Source: Cypionkella sp049896245 (GTDB lineage: Bacteria > Pseudomonadota > Alphaproteobacteria > Rhodobacterales > Rhodobacteraceae). Taken from it: 64,000 nt of DNA. The DNA lies in contig NZ_JAFCTX010000026.1 of the NCBI RefSeq assembly GCF_049896245.1, positions 1 to 64,000 of the forward strand. The letters run 5' to 3'. Under the pieces are notes generated by a model. It was given only the letters and a program-made list of their open reading frames with translations. It did not search any database and was not told the origin of the DNA. Both the position numbers and the translations under genes were made by a program. This document shows, in pieces, positions 53,462 through 62,800 of this stretch. Within the stretch, counting starts at the first letter, position 1, and every line of letters begins with the position of its first letter.

Positions 53462-53959
53462 ATGACCGAAAATAACCGACCCCCTCGCATCACTTTGGCC
53501 GATATGGCCCAGCTTGCGGGGGTTGGCAGCGCCACGGTGGACCTTGTGATCAACGAGCGGGGCAATGACTCGGATATGGTGCGCCAACAGGTTTTGCAGG
53601 CGGCGCGCAGCTTGCGGCTTAGGCGGATGCTGCCCGTCAGCCATCACCGCATGGTGCGCATCAACGTCATCCTCGCCCGCCCCGAACTGCCGCCGATCCG
53701 CCGCATGGGGGTGGAGTTTCGCCGTTTGTCTGACCGGATGGACCATTCGGTGGCGATCCATCGCACCACGCTGGAAAATGAGGCTTCGGCGACGATTGCG
53801 CAGGCGCTGTTGTGCAGCCCCTGTGATGCCGCGATTGTCTATGGCCAAGATCACCCGCAGATCCACGTGGCCATCGCTGAACTGGCCGCGCGCGGCGAAC
53901 CCGTGGTGACGATGATTTCAGACTTGCCGGGGTCGGCGCGTCTGGCTTATGCCGGATAG
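53462..53959 (+). pseudogene. LacI-family regulator, truncated after about half its length
   Basis: The 165-aa product has the LacI headpiece (PRITLADMAQLAGVGSATVDLVINERG, with a proline-free hinge) and the N-terminal part of the sugar-binding core (MVRINVILARPELPP..., AAIVYGQDHPQIHVAIAEL, PVVTMISDLPG). It stops after RLAYAG, where the family continues for about 170 residues with the inducer-binding lobe. The base pairs after the break belong to an aldo/keto reductase on the opposite strand, so a deletion removed both 3' ends. It may bind DNA but cannot sense a ligand normally. Confidence 0.8.
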
Positions 53960-54259
53960 CGCCCGCATATCTGCGGGGCCGCGTCATCGAGTGTGGGTCA
54001 TTCCACTGGCTGCGCCTTGGTGGCGACGTAAATCTTGCGGCCAGACCATGTGTGCAAGGCGCGCCCGATCACCACTTCGGAATGGCCGTTGCCGTAGATA
54101 TAGGCGTCATCCACCAAATTGATGCCGACTCAAAACCATGGTGAAGCCTGCGGATCGACGCCGCATCATCCACAGCCCCCAATCACCACCCGACTGCCAC
54201 GCGCCAAAGGCGATCTCGCTGACCTTCCACCCGGTGCGGCCAAAGTGTCGGTACTGCAT
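53950..54259 (-). pseudogene. Aldo/keto reductase remnant
   Basis: From the ATG at 54257-54259 the minus strand reads MQYRHFGRTGWKVSEIAFG and AWQSGGDWG, a typical aldo/keto reductase start. The frame then breaks, and the family sequence continues in other frames with INLVDDAYIYGNGHSEVVIGR (a segment around the catalytic Asp-Tyr region) and KIYVATKAQPVE before a TGA. Weak homology (GRYP) reaches about 53950, where it runs into the truncated LacI gene. About 100 of about 320 residues remain, with at least one frameshift and one stop. Confidence 0.75.
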
Positions 54260-54282
54260 CAACCCCTCCCCCTCGCGTGGCC

Positions 54283-54299
54283 ACGTTAGGCTACAACGT
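54283..54299. promoter_or_regulatory. Possible operator upstream of the reductase remnant
   Basis: ACGTT-AGGCTAC-AACGT is a short inverted repeat just upstream of the aldo/keto reductase start. Its spacing is compatible with a LacI-family site. It is a weak case, as the arms are only five bases. Confidence 0.25.
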
Positions 54300-54414
54300 T
54301 GGGTTGGAAAGCGTGATGCCGATCGTATTCCATCCCAAGGGGCAATCGAAACCCCAAGCGGGCGTTCAGGGTTTTGCGATGATCTGGGTTTTGACCACCT
54401 GACCCGGACCTTGG

Positions 54415-54501
54415 AGCGGTTTGCGTTTATCTTGACTCACAATTCGCGCCAAGACCTGCGCGAATTGTGATCAATCTGCGTCAGATAAAACGCAAACCGC
54501 T
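54415..54501. repeat. Large imperfect palindrome (about 87 bases)
   Basis: The outer arms AGCGGTTTGCGTTTATCT (54415-54432) and AGATAAAACGCAAACCGCT (54483-54501) pair with one bulge. The inner arms TCACAATTCGCGC (54437-54449) and GCGCGAATTGTGA (54458-54470) are perfect, around the 8-base loop CAAGACCT. The right side has an extra stretch of about 10 bases between inner and outer arms. It ends at the stop of the small gene at 54502. The structure is MITE-like or a processed hairpin; the rest of 54300-54414 shows no gene. Confidence 0.6.
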
Positions 54502-54738
54502 TTAATGGCGGCGCACCGAGTTTCCACCGTGGATGATTTTGTTGATCAGTGCTGACACTGCTGCATGGGTTGCGGCAGAAATATCGCCGGCTGGCACATT
54601 TTCATGCGCAGCGGCGGCGTCTTTGAGGACTCCCACAATTTCAGCTTCAGGAAGTACTTTGCGATCGTTCAGCGCAAGCATCAGGGATTCGCAGATTGCA
54701 AGGGCGGCAAGTCCAGCAACGTCGGGGACAGCGGACAT
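54502..54738 (-). CDS. Small conserved-looking hypothetical protein
   Basis: A 78-aa protein (MSAVPDVAGLAALAICESLMLALNDRK...) with an amphipathic helical pattern and a basic end (GGNSVRRH). The ATG at 54738 is preferred; an in-frame start 13 codons upstream is possible. It contains LPEAEIVGVLKDAAAAHENVPAGD. I do not recognise a family. It stands alone, divergent to the Crp/Fnr gene, with the large palindrome at its 3' end. Confidence 0.55.
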   Translation of the reverse strand: MSAVPDVAGLAALAICESLMLALNDRKVLPEAEIVGVLKDAAAAHENVPAGDISAATHAAVSALINKIIHGGNSVRRH

Positions 54739-54867
54739 CAAATTTAACTTTCTGTAGGGAGTCTGTGGGGCTACCACGTTTTGAGCAACCCCGTGGATAT
54801 CTTTACGGTTAAACCGAATAACGTGCTAATCTGCATCAGTATCAAGGGCCCTCATATGTAGAACATA

Positions 54868-54893
54868 ACTGCGGGTTGGTTTTGGCCCGCAGT
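54868..54893 (+). promoter_or_regulatory. Leader hairpin before the Crp/Fnr gene
   Basis: ACTGCGGG and CCCGCAGT form an 8-bp stem with a 10-base loop, ending 21 bases before the ATG of the regulator gene. It lies in the probable 5' leader and precedes the GGGGTAAGG ribosome site. Its role is unknown. Confidence 0.35.
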
Positions 54894-54914
54894 GGCAACC
54901 CAAAGGGGTAAGGT

Positions 54915-55667
54915 ATGGCGGAACAAAGTTCTGGGCTGTCGATTTTGGACAGCCCCTTTGCCCGCAAGCTGACAGCGTTCGTTCAGTTATCGCAGGACGA
55001 TTTGTCAGTTTTGTCAGATGTTTATCGTCGCAGGCGCAGCTTCGCGGCTGGTCGCGACATGATCCATCAGGGTCAAGCAGACCAAACCGCTTATATCGTC
55101 GCCTCGGGCTGGGCCTGTTCTTACAAGCTTCTGCCGGGTGGCACGCGCCAGATTGTTGACGTCCAAATTCCGGGCGATTTCCTGGGGCTTCGGTCGGTTT
55201 TGTTCCGCACAGCTGATCACAATGTCGAACCGATCACCCGGGTTCAGGCTTCAGAGGTCAAAGAACAAGATCTGCTGGCAGCTTTTACCCAAACGCCGCG
55301 TTTGGCCACTGCCGTGCTTTGGGCCGCATCGCGCGATGAGGCGATGGTGGTAGAGCATTTGGTGGGCTTGGGCCGACGCAATGCAAGCGAACGCATGGCG
55401 CATTTCTTGCTGGAACTGGGTGCGCGCCTGAAACTGGTGGGGCTTGCGGATCGCAAAGGCTTTAGCTGCCCGCTGTCACAATATCAGCTGGCGGATGCGC
55501 TGGGGCTCAGCGCGGTGCATGTCAACCGTGTGCTGCGCGAGTTGCGCGAAGAAGGCTTGCTGACCTTCCAAAAGGGTAAGGTCCAGTTTCTAAACTATGA
55601 GGCTTTGGTCGAGCTTTCAGGCTTTGACCGCGCTTATCTGGATCACGAAGGTCCGCTGCTGCGGTGA
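54915..55667 (+). CDS. Crp/Fnr-family transcriptional regulator
   Basis: The 250-aa protein has a cyclic-nucleotide-binding-like domain (FAAGRDMIHQGQADQTAYIVASGWACSYKLL, VDVQIPGDFLGLRSVLF), a long dimer helix (RNASERMAHFLLELGARL) and an HTH with the recognition helix of LSQYQLADALGLSAVHVNRVLRELREEGLL. The phosphate cassette is not conserved (no GE...R) and there are no N-terminal cysteine clusters, so neither cAMP nor an Fe-S centre is likely the signal. It resembles the stress or light/redox type Crp relatives common in Rhizobiales and Rhodobacterales. Confidence 0.88.
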   Translation: MAEQSSGLSILDSPFARKLTAFVQLSQDDLSVLSDVYRRRRSFAAGRDMIHQGQADQTAYIVASGWACSYKLLPGGTRQIVDVQIPGDFLGLRSVLFRTADHNVEPITRVQASEVKEQDLLAAFTQTPRLATAVLWAASRDEAMVVEHLVGLGRRNASERMAHFLLELGARLKLVGLADRKGFSCPLSQYQLADALGLSAVHVNRVLRELREEGLLTFQKGKVQFLNYEALVELSGFDRAYLDHEGPLLR

Positions 55668-56045
55668 TCTTGGTGCTTTGGTAGCGCCTGTAAGGTGCCG
55701 TGAAACGCCAGAGCCCACGAGGAATCGGCCGATTTAGCGCCAGCGTTTCACTGCAGTTTTCATCAAAACTGAACCGCACTTAGTCACAGTTCGGGGCCAA
55801 ATCTGCCACTCAAAATGCGCCGTAACACTGATCCAAGTTGGCGTTTGCACATTTTTCACTGCGAGATAGGGGTGTTTACCTTCTGCGGTTTCGCTTGGAC
55901 ACAATCAGTTTCGTTTTTGAAAATGCGGGCCGCTGACTGATCGTAGTTAGTGCGGAGGCTTGCTTCAAAGGCCAAGTTGATCGCAACCCGATGGTGCCGT
56001 TTGAGCCACGCCCATGCTGCGTTTTTCATGATAAGGAGCCCGACA
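55668..56045. other. Intergenic region with no clear gene
   Basis: About 380 bases between the regulator and the next small gene. It is lower in GC than the neighbours. An open frame on the minus strand (55856-56296) overlaps the better-supported plus-strand gene and has no family features. No hairpin or promoter stands out. Confidence 0.4.
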
Positions 56046-56387
56046 ATGGCAGACGAAAATGCTGTTTTGCCTGCCCCGCATGTCGATGCTGGCGGCAGAG
56101 ACAGTGATGTCACAGAATACGATATCCTGGTCGCTGAGATGATCTCTGTGCGAGACGATATGGTCAAATTTGCCCAAAGCTTGCAATGGGTTGCAAACCC
56201 CTCGACCGACAGTTTGGACAATGACCTGCTATTTGGCGCAACCAACACCCACAGACATTTGGGGCGTGAAGGCAAAGATGCACAGACATGCTTCACAGCT
56301 GCGACGGCGAGGAAGGCTTACACTGCGGCTGTCACATTGGAACTTGCCGCTGAAATAGGCAATTTGCTTGGTACTTCGGGCAGATAG
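56046..56387 (+). CDS. Hypothetical protein, 113 aa
   Basis: The ATG at 56046 follows a strong AAGGAG site at the right distance. The protein (MADENAVLPAPHVDAGG...) is acidic at its start, then helical with LVAEMISVRDDMVKFAQSLQW and LELAAEIGNLLG. It has no signal peptide or membrane helix. I do not recognise it. Upstream frame extension is possible but lacks a ribosome site. Confidence 0.5.
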   Translation: MADENAVLPAPHVDAGGRDSDVTEYDILVAEMISVRDDMVKFAQSLQWVANPSTDSLDNDLLFGATNTHRHLGREGKDAQTCFTAATARKAYTAAVTLELAAEIGNLLGTSGR

Positions 56388-56617
56388 TGCAGTCAGAGAA
56401 TCTGATGATCCGGCATTTTGCAATCTTGGGTTGTGATTTGGGCTAGAATGTGATGGGCTGTATCAGTGGCTTGGCAGTTATTGCTTGCCACCGATGGGCG
56501 CGACACCCGCTTACCCCCGCCCGATGCCCACGCCCGGCATATGTCAATGCAGGTCTAAGCACCCCGTTAAAGTAGTGGCCGTGCTCAACTTGGGCCCAAA
56601 CAAAACATCGCGCGATG
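56388..56617. other. Intergenic region with no clear gene
   Basis: About 230 bases before the candidate EcfG-type promoter. Short open frames exist but none with a ribosome site and family features. Confidence 0.4.
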
Positions 56618-56642
56618 GGAACGATTGCCTCTCGTACGAGTT
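56618..56642 (+). promoter_or_regulatory. Candidate EcfG-type (general stress) promoter
   Basis: GGAAC (56618-56622) and AGTT (56639-56642) are separated by 16 bases. The alphaproteobacterial general-stress sigma factor EcfG recognises GGAAC-N16/17-CGTT, so all of the -35 and three of four -10 bases match. It lies 37 bases before the CsbD-like gene, a class often controlled by general stress. Confidence 0.45.
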
Positions 56643-56678
56643 GTATTTTTATGTTTGCCAATCTTGAAAGGAAAGCCG

Positions 56679-56846
56679 ATGAGCTGGGATCAGATCGAAG
56701 TCAAATGGGCAGCGATGGCCCGTCGGGTGCGGTCCGATTTGCCGCAAAATACCCGGCTTGGACCAAGCCAAGTAAAGCCCCTCACGCAGCCAAGTGACCT
56801 GCCCGAGCCGCAGCCAGCAGAAGTTAGCGCGGCGACCGCCAGGTGA
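56679..56846 (+). CDS. CsbD-like small protein
   Basis: A 55-aa protein starting MSWDQIEVKWAAMARRVRSDL, which resembles the first part of CsbD-family stress proteins (M-N-W-D-x-I-x-G-x-W). The remainder is short and Pro-rich, so it may be a reduced relative. The ribosome site GAAAGGAAAG is good. Its TGA overlaps the ndvB GTG (GTGA), making it a coupled upstream cistron of the glucan synthase gene. Confidence 0.55.
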   Translation: MSWDQIEVKWAAMARRVRSDLPQNTRLGPSQVKPLTQPSDLPEPQPAEVSAATAR

Positions 56847-59800
56847 CGGGGCGGTTGCGCCTTGTCGGCTGGCTGCTTAGCAAGCCCGCCGATAAGCTGT
56901 GGAGTGATAAGGCACCGATCCGCTCTGATCTGTTTGGGATCGAGCGGTTAGAGCATCATGCGGTAAGCTTGGCAGCGGCGCAACCGATCAGCCAAGGCCG
57001 CCCGGTTGCGGTGTCCAGCCTTCTGGTGCGGGTGAAAGATAATGCCAAGGCTTTGCTTGCCGCCTACAGGTCGGGGGCGCAGGCGCTGGATGCAGGCCAA
57101 CCGATCACCCCCGCCGCAGAGTGGTTGTTGGACAATTTTCACATCGTCGAGCAACAGTTGCGCCAGATCGAAGACGATCTGCCGCCCGGCTATTATCGGC
57201 ATTTGCCAAAACTCGCCGATGGTCCTCTGGCCGGCTATCCGCGCGTGTTGGGATTGGCTTGGGCCTATGTTGCGCATACTGACAGCCTGTTGTCTGAGAC
57301 GGCACTTTTGCGTTTTGTCCAAGCCTATCAAACGGTTCAGCCGTTGACGATTGGCGAGTTATGGGCGGTGGCGATCACCCTGCGCATCGTGTTGGTCGAG
57401 AATATGCGCCGCTTGGCAGAGCAGATCACCGAGGCAAACCGCTTGCGCCAAGCGGCAGATGCTTTCGTCGATCAGGTCTTGGCCTCCAGCGCTTCCGGTG
57501 TTTCGGCCCATACGGTTCTGGCCGGGCTGGATGGCGTTGATCTGCCCGAGATCATGGCGGCACAGGTCGCCAAGCGCCTGCGCGGCACCGATCCGGCAGA
57601 TACGCCGCTGGCGGGTTGGCTGGACGCTCGCTTGCGGCATTTGGGGCTGTCGGTTGAAACGGTGGTTGCCAGTGCGCAAGCGCGGCAGGGTGCTTCGAAT
57701 GTCACCATGCGCAATATCGTCGCCTCGATGCGGCGGCTTTCCGAAATGGATTGGGCCGAGTTTTTTGAGGCGGCCAGCTTGATCGAGGCACGCTTGCGCG
57801 CAGCTTCGGGCTATGGCGAGATGGATTTTGCCACCCGCAACAGCTACCGCACCGCCATTGAAATGCTGGCCCGCCATTCCGGCCATGACGAGGCTGCGGT
57901 AACGGAATCGGCTTTGACCATGGCGCAAACGGGCGATACGCCTGCCGCGCATGATCCGGGTTTTGCGCTGCTTGGCGCGGGGCGCGATGCGTTGTGTCGC
58001 GATCTCGGCTATGCGCCGCCGCTGCCGATCACCTTGGGGCGGTTGTGGCGGCGGTTGGGGTTACCGGGGTATTTGGCCGCGATTGCCTTGGCTTCGGTGC
58101 TGTTTCTGACGGCTGCCTTGTGGTTGACCGGGTTGCACAGCGGAGCGCTTATCCTCAGCGGCGTCTGGCTGGCGGTTGAGGCCGGAACGGCGCTGGTCAA
58201 TTTGATGATCACCCGGCTGGTCGGGCCAAAGCCGCTGCCGGGCCTGTCGCTGGAAGACGGCATCCCCGCAGATCTGCGCACGCTTGTGGCCGTGCCGGTC
58301 TTGCTGGCCAATGTACAAGACCTGATGCAGCAGATCGAACAGCTAGAGGTGCATCACCTCTCCAGCGTCGGTGGGGCGCTGCATTACGCGCTGTTGTCCG
58401 ATGGCCCGGACGCGGCCAAAGCCACCACGCCGCTTGACACCGCTTTGATCACCACCGCGCGTGCGGAGATTGCCAAGTTGAACGCCACCTATCCATCCGA
58501 CGATGGCGACAGGTTTCTTTTTCTGCATCGCGAGCGGCAATGGAACCCGTCCGAAGGCGTTTGGTTGGGGTGGGAGCGTAAGCGTGGCAAGTTGATCGAG
58601 CTGAACCGATTGCTGCGCGGTGCTGCGGATACCAGCTTTTTGCCCGGTGCTGTGGTGCCGCAAGGCGTGAAATTCGTCATCACACTGGACGCGGACACCC
58701 GGATTTTGCGCGACACCGTGCGGCGATTGATCGGCAAAATGGCGCATCCGTTGAACCGCCCGATCATCGACCCTGCCACTCAGCGCGTGACCTCGGGTTA
58801 TGGCATCTTGCAGCCGCAAGTCACCCCCGCCCTGCCGCTTGGAATGGACGGCTCGCTCTATCAGCGGATTTCCTCCAGCCCTGGTGGGATTGAACCCTAC
58901 GCAGCGGCAAGTTCGGATGTGTATCAGGATTTGTTCGCCGAGGGGTCGTTTACCGGCAAAGGCATCTATGACGTTGATGCTTTCATGGCAGCTATCGAGG
59001 GCCGGGTGCCGGACAATACCATGCTGAGCCATGATTTGTTCGAGGGCAGCTTCGCGCGCGCCGGCCTTGCCACGGATATTCAGGTGGTCGAGGATTTCCC
59101 TGCCCGCCAAGACGTAGACGCCCGCCGCCAGCACCGCTGGGTGCGTGGCGATTGGCAGTTGTTGCCGTGGATCAGTGGCAAGCGGAAAACCACGGGCGGG
59201 ATTTCGGCGGTCAATCGCTGGAAGATGCTGGACAACCTGCGCCGCTCTTTGCTGGCCCCGATGACGCTGCTGTCGCTGTTTGTGGGCTGGCTGTTGCCGC
59301 TGCCGCAGGCCTTGGCGTGGACGGCGGCGGTGCTGGTCTTGCTGGCGCTGCCAAGGCTGATCGCGCTGCCGTTGGCCATTCTGCCGGGGCGGGCGGGGAT
59401 CACCGCGCGCAGCCATTTTCAGGCGTTGCTGGCGGATGTGAAACTCGCGTTTGCGCAGATCGGTCTGACCGTCGCGCTGCTCGCGGATACGGCGGCGCTG
59501 ATGCTTGATGCGATTGTTCGCACGGCTGTTCGGTTGCGCAGCGGCACGCATCTGCTGGAATGGCTGACAGCGGCGCAATCCAGCGGTGGCGGGCTGCCCA
59601 ACTTTGCCCGCTTCTATATGCTTAAAGCGCGCGGCGTGGCGCTTGGGCTGTTCCTGTGCGGCGCAGCTGTTGCGCTGAACGCACCGATCTGGCCTCTGGC
59701 ATTGACCTTTGCTGCCATTTGGCTGGCCGCCCCTGTCCTTGCACGCTGGATCAGCCTGCCGCGTATGGGTCGCACCGCGCCGCCGCTGACCGCCGCTGAA

Positions 59801-62800
59801 CGCACCGAACTGCGCCTGATCGCCCGGCGCACCTGGCGCTATTTTGAGGCCTTTGTGACCGAGGCCAACCATTTCCTGCCGCCCGACAACTTTCAGGAAA
59901 CCCCGCGTCCGGTGGTGGCCACCCGCACCTCGCCCACCAATATCGGCCTGTATCTGCTGTCGGTGACAGTTGCGAAAGACATGGGGTGGATCGGTCAAGC
60001 CGAGGCTGTGACGCGGCTGGAACAAACCCTGACCACCATGCAGCGCCTGCCCCGGTTTCGCGGCCACCTTTACAACTGGTATGATACTTCAGACCTGCGC
60101 GTGCTGGACCCGGCCTATGTCTCCAGCGTCGACAGCGGCAACCTTGCGGGCCATCTGATTGCCGTCGCACAGGCCTGCCAAGAATGGCAAACGCGCCCTT
60201 CGGCCCCCGATCTGCGCGGGCTGCACGATGCGCTGGCTTTGGCGCTTGAAGCGCTTTCGGCCAACCCAGAGCCGCAACTTTCTGCCCTGCTGGAACAGGT
60301 AGCCAACCACCCGGTTCGCGCGGCAGAGGCTGCAATATTGGCAGAGGCCCATGCCGGAGCAGGTTCAGAACTCGCGTTCTGGACCCGTGCGATTGCCGCA
60401 AGCCACGCCAGCCAACTGGTTGACCCCGCTTTGCCCGAACGCTTGCGCGCCGTGGGCGATCAGGCGCGACAGTTCGCGATGGAGATGGAATTTGGCTTTC
60501 TGATGCAGCCGGAAAAAAAGCTGCTTTCCATCGGCTTTTCCGTCTCGACCAACACGCTTGATGCCAACTGCTACGACCTTCTGGCGTCAGAGGCCCGGCT
60601 TGCCAGTCTGTTTGCGATTGCCAAGGGCGATGTGGAAACCCGGCATTGGTTCCGTCTGGGTCGCGGGGCCACCCCGATCGGCGCGGGATCGGCGCTGATT
60701 TCGTGGTCGGGCAGCATGTTTGAATATCTGATGCCCTCGCTGGTGATGCGCGCACCTGCGGGGTCGGTGTTGGAGGAGACCAATCGCCGGATCGTCGAGC
60801 AGCAACAGGCCTATGCCGCAAGTCTGGGTATTCCATGGGGCATCTCGGAATCCGCATACAATGCCCGCGATCTGGAAATGACCTATCAATATTCCAACTT
60901 CGGTGTGCCGGGGTTGGGGCTGAAACGCGGGCTTAGCGAAAACCGCGTGCTGGCCCCCTATGCCACTGGGCTTGCCACCATGGTCGATGCCCAGGCGGCA
61001 CTGCAGAACTATGCGGCTTTGGCTGATCTGGGCGCAGAGGGCCGCTTTGGCTTTTATGAAGCGCTGGATTTCACCGCATCCCGACTGCCCGAAGGTGCAA
61101 GCAATGTCGTGGTGCGCAGCTTTATGGCGCATCATCAGGGTATGACCATCACTGCCATTGCCAACGTGCTGCATCATGGCCTGTTGCGCGACCGCTTCCA
61201 TGCCGAGCCGATCATTCAAGCGGTCGAGATGTTGTTGCAAGAACGGGTGCCGCGCGATGTGCCCATCGCTCCGCCCCGCGCTAAAGAAGTCTTGGTGGCG
61301 GCGGTTGAAACCCTGTCCGCCGCCGTTGTGCGTCATTTTGACAACCCGGTCACGGTCATACCCACCGCGCATCTGCTGTCCAACGGCAGCTATGGCGTGA
61401 TGCTGACCCCCACTGGCGCGGGCTTTAGCCGCTGGCGCGATCTGGCGATCACCCGCTGGCGGGCCGATGCAACGCAGGCGCAACATGGCGGCTTCATCTA
61501 TCTGCGCGATGTGCGCTCGGGCGGGCATTGGTCGGCGGGCGTGCTGCCCACCGGGTACGATGCAGGCCTGCACCGCGCGGTGTTTTGTGAGCATCACGCC
61601 GCCTTCACCCACACCGCCCGCCATCTGCTGACCCATACCGAGGTGGTGGTTTCTGCCGAGGATGACGCCGAAGCCCGCCGGGTGACGCTGACCAACACCG
61701 GGCGGCACCCGCGTGAAATCGACGTGACCTCTTACGCCGAATTGGTGCTGGCGGCCCCCTCTGCCGATCTGACGCATCCGGCGTTCTCGAAGCTATTCGT
61801 TGTCACCGATTATCTGCCCGAACTGGGTGTGCTGATCGCCACGCGGCGCAAGCGCAGCCCGTCTGATCCCGAAGTGTGGGCCGCGCATGTGGCCGTGGTG
61901 GAAGGGGATGAGACCGCACCGCTGCAATACGAAACCGACCGGGCGAAATTTATCGGGCGCGGCCAGATGCTGAGCAATCCTGCCACTGCCGAGACCCCGC
62001 TGTCCGGCAGCATCGGCACTGTGCTGGACCCAATATTTTCGCTGCGCCGCAGGGTGTTGATCCCCGGTGGTGGCCGCGTGCGCGTGACATTCTGGACCAT
62101 GGTGGCCGACACGCCCGAGGCTTTGCTGGATCTGGTTGAACGCCACCGCGACCCTTCCGCATTTGGCCGTGCAGTGACGCTGGCGTGGACGCAAACCCAG
62201 GTTCAGCTGCGCCATCTGGGTGTCAGTACCACCACTGCCTCCGACTTCCAAAGGCTGGCCGGTATGTTGGTGCGCGGCGATGCCCGCCTGCGTGCCAGCG
62301 CGGCGCAAATCCGCGCCGGGGCCGGGCCGCAATCAGACCTCTGGGCCTTGGGGGTCTCGGGCGATCTGCCCATCGTGTTGTTCGTGATCAGCGATGCCGA
62401 GGATATCGGACGGCTGCAAGAGGTGCTCGCAGCGGCGGAATACTGGCGGATGCGGCAGTTGGCCGTCGATCTGGTGATCCTGAACGACCGCGCCTCGTCT
62501 TATGCGCAAGACCTTCAAATCGCGATTGACGCCGCCGTGCGCTCGTCGCAAGCGCGCCCCAGCACGACGGGGACCGGGGGCAGGATCTACACGCTGCGCG
62601 CCGATATGACCCCACCCGAGACCCGCGCCCGCCTGATGGCTGCAGCGGCGATGATGCTGATCGCCAGCCGGGGCAGCATCGGTGCACAGCTTGATCTGCT
62701 GCCCGCCACCCCGGCGTCTGCGCCGCAAAAACTTGCTCTGTCGGCCCTGCCCAGCGCAACAATCACTCTGCCGCAGTTGGAGTTCTTCAACGGAACCGGA

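Noticed and set aside
55856..56296. 146-aa minus-strand frame
   Set aside because: It overlaps a plus-strand gene with a better ribosome site, and I see no family features; left out as a gene.
58343..60067. 574-aa open frame on the minus strand
   Set aside because: It is fully inside the glucan synthase gene, whose plus-strand frame has catalytic motifs throughout.
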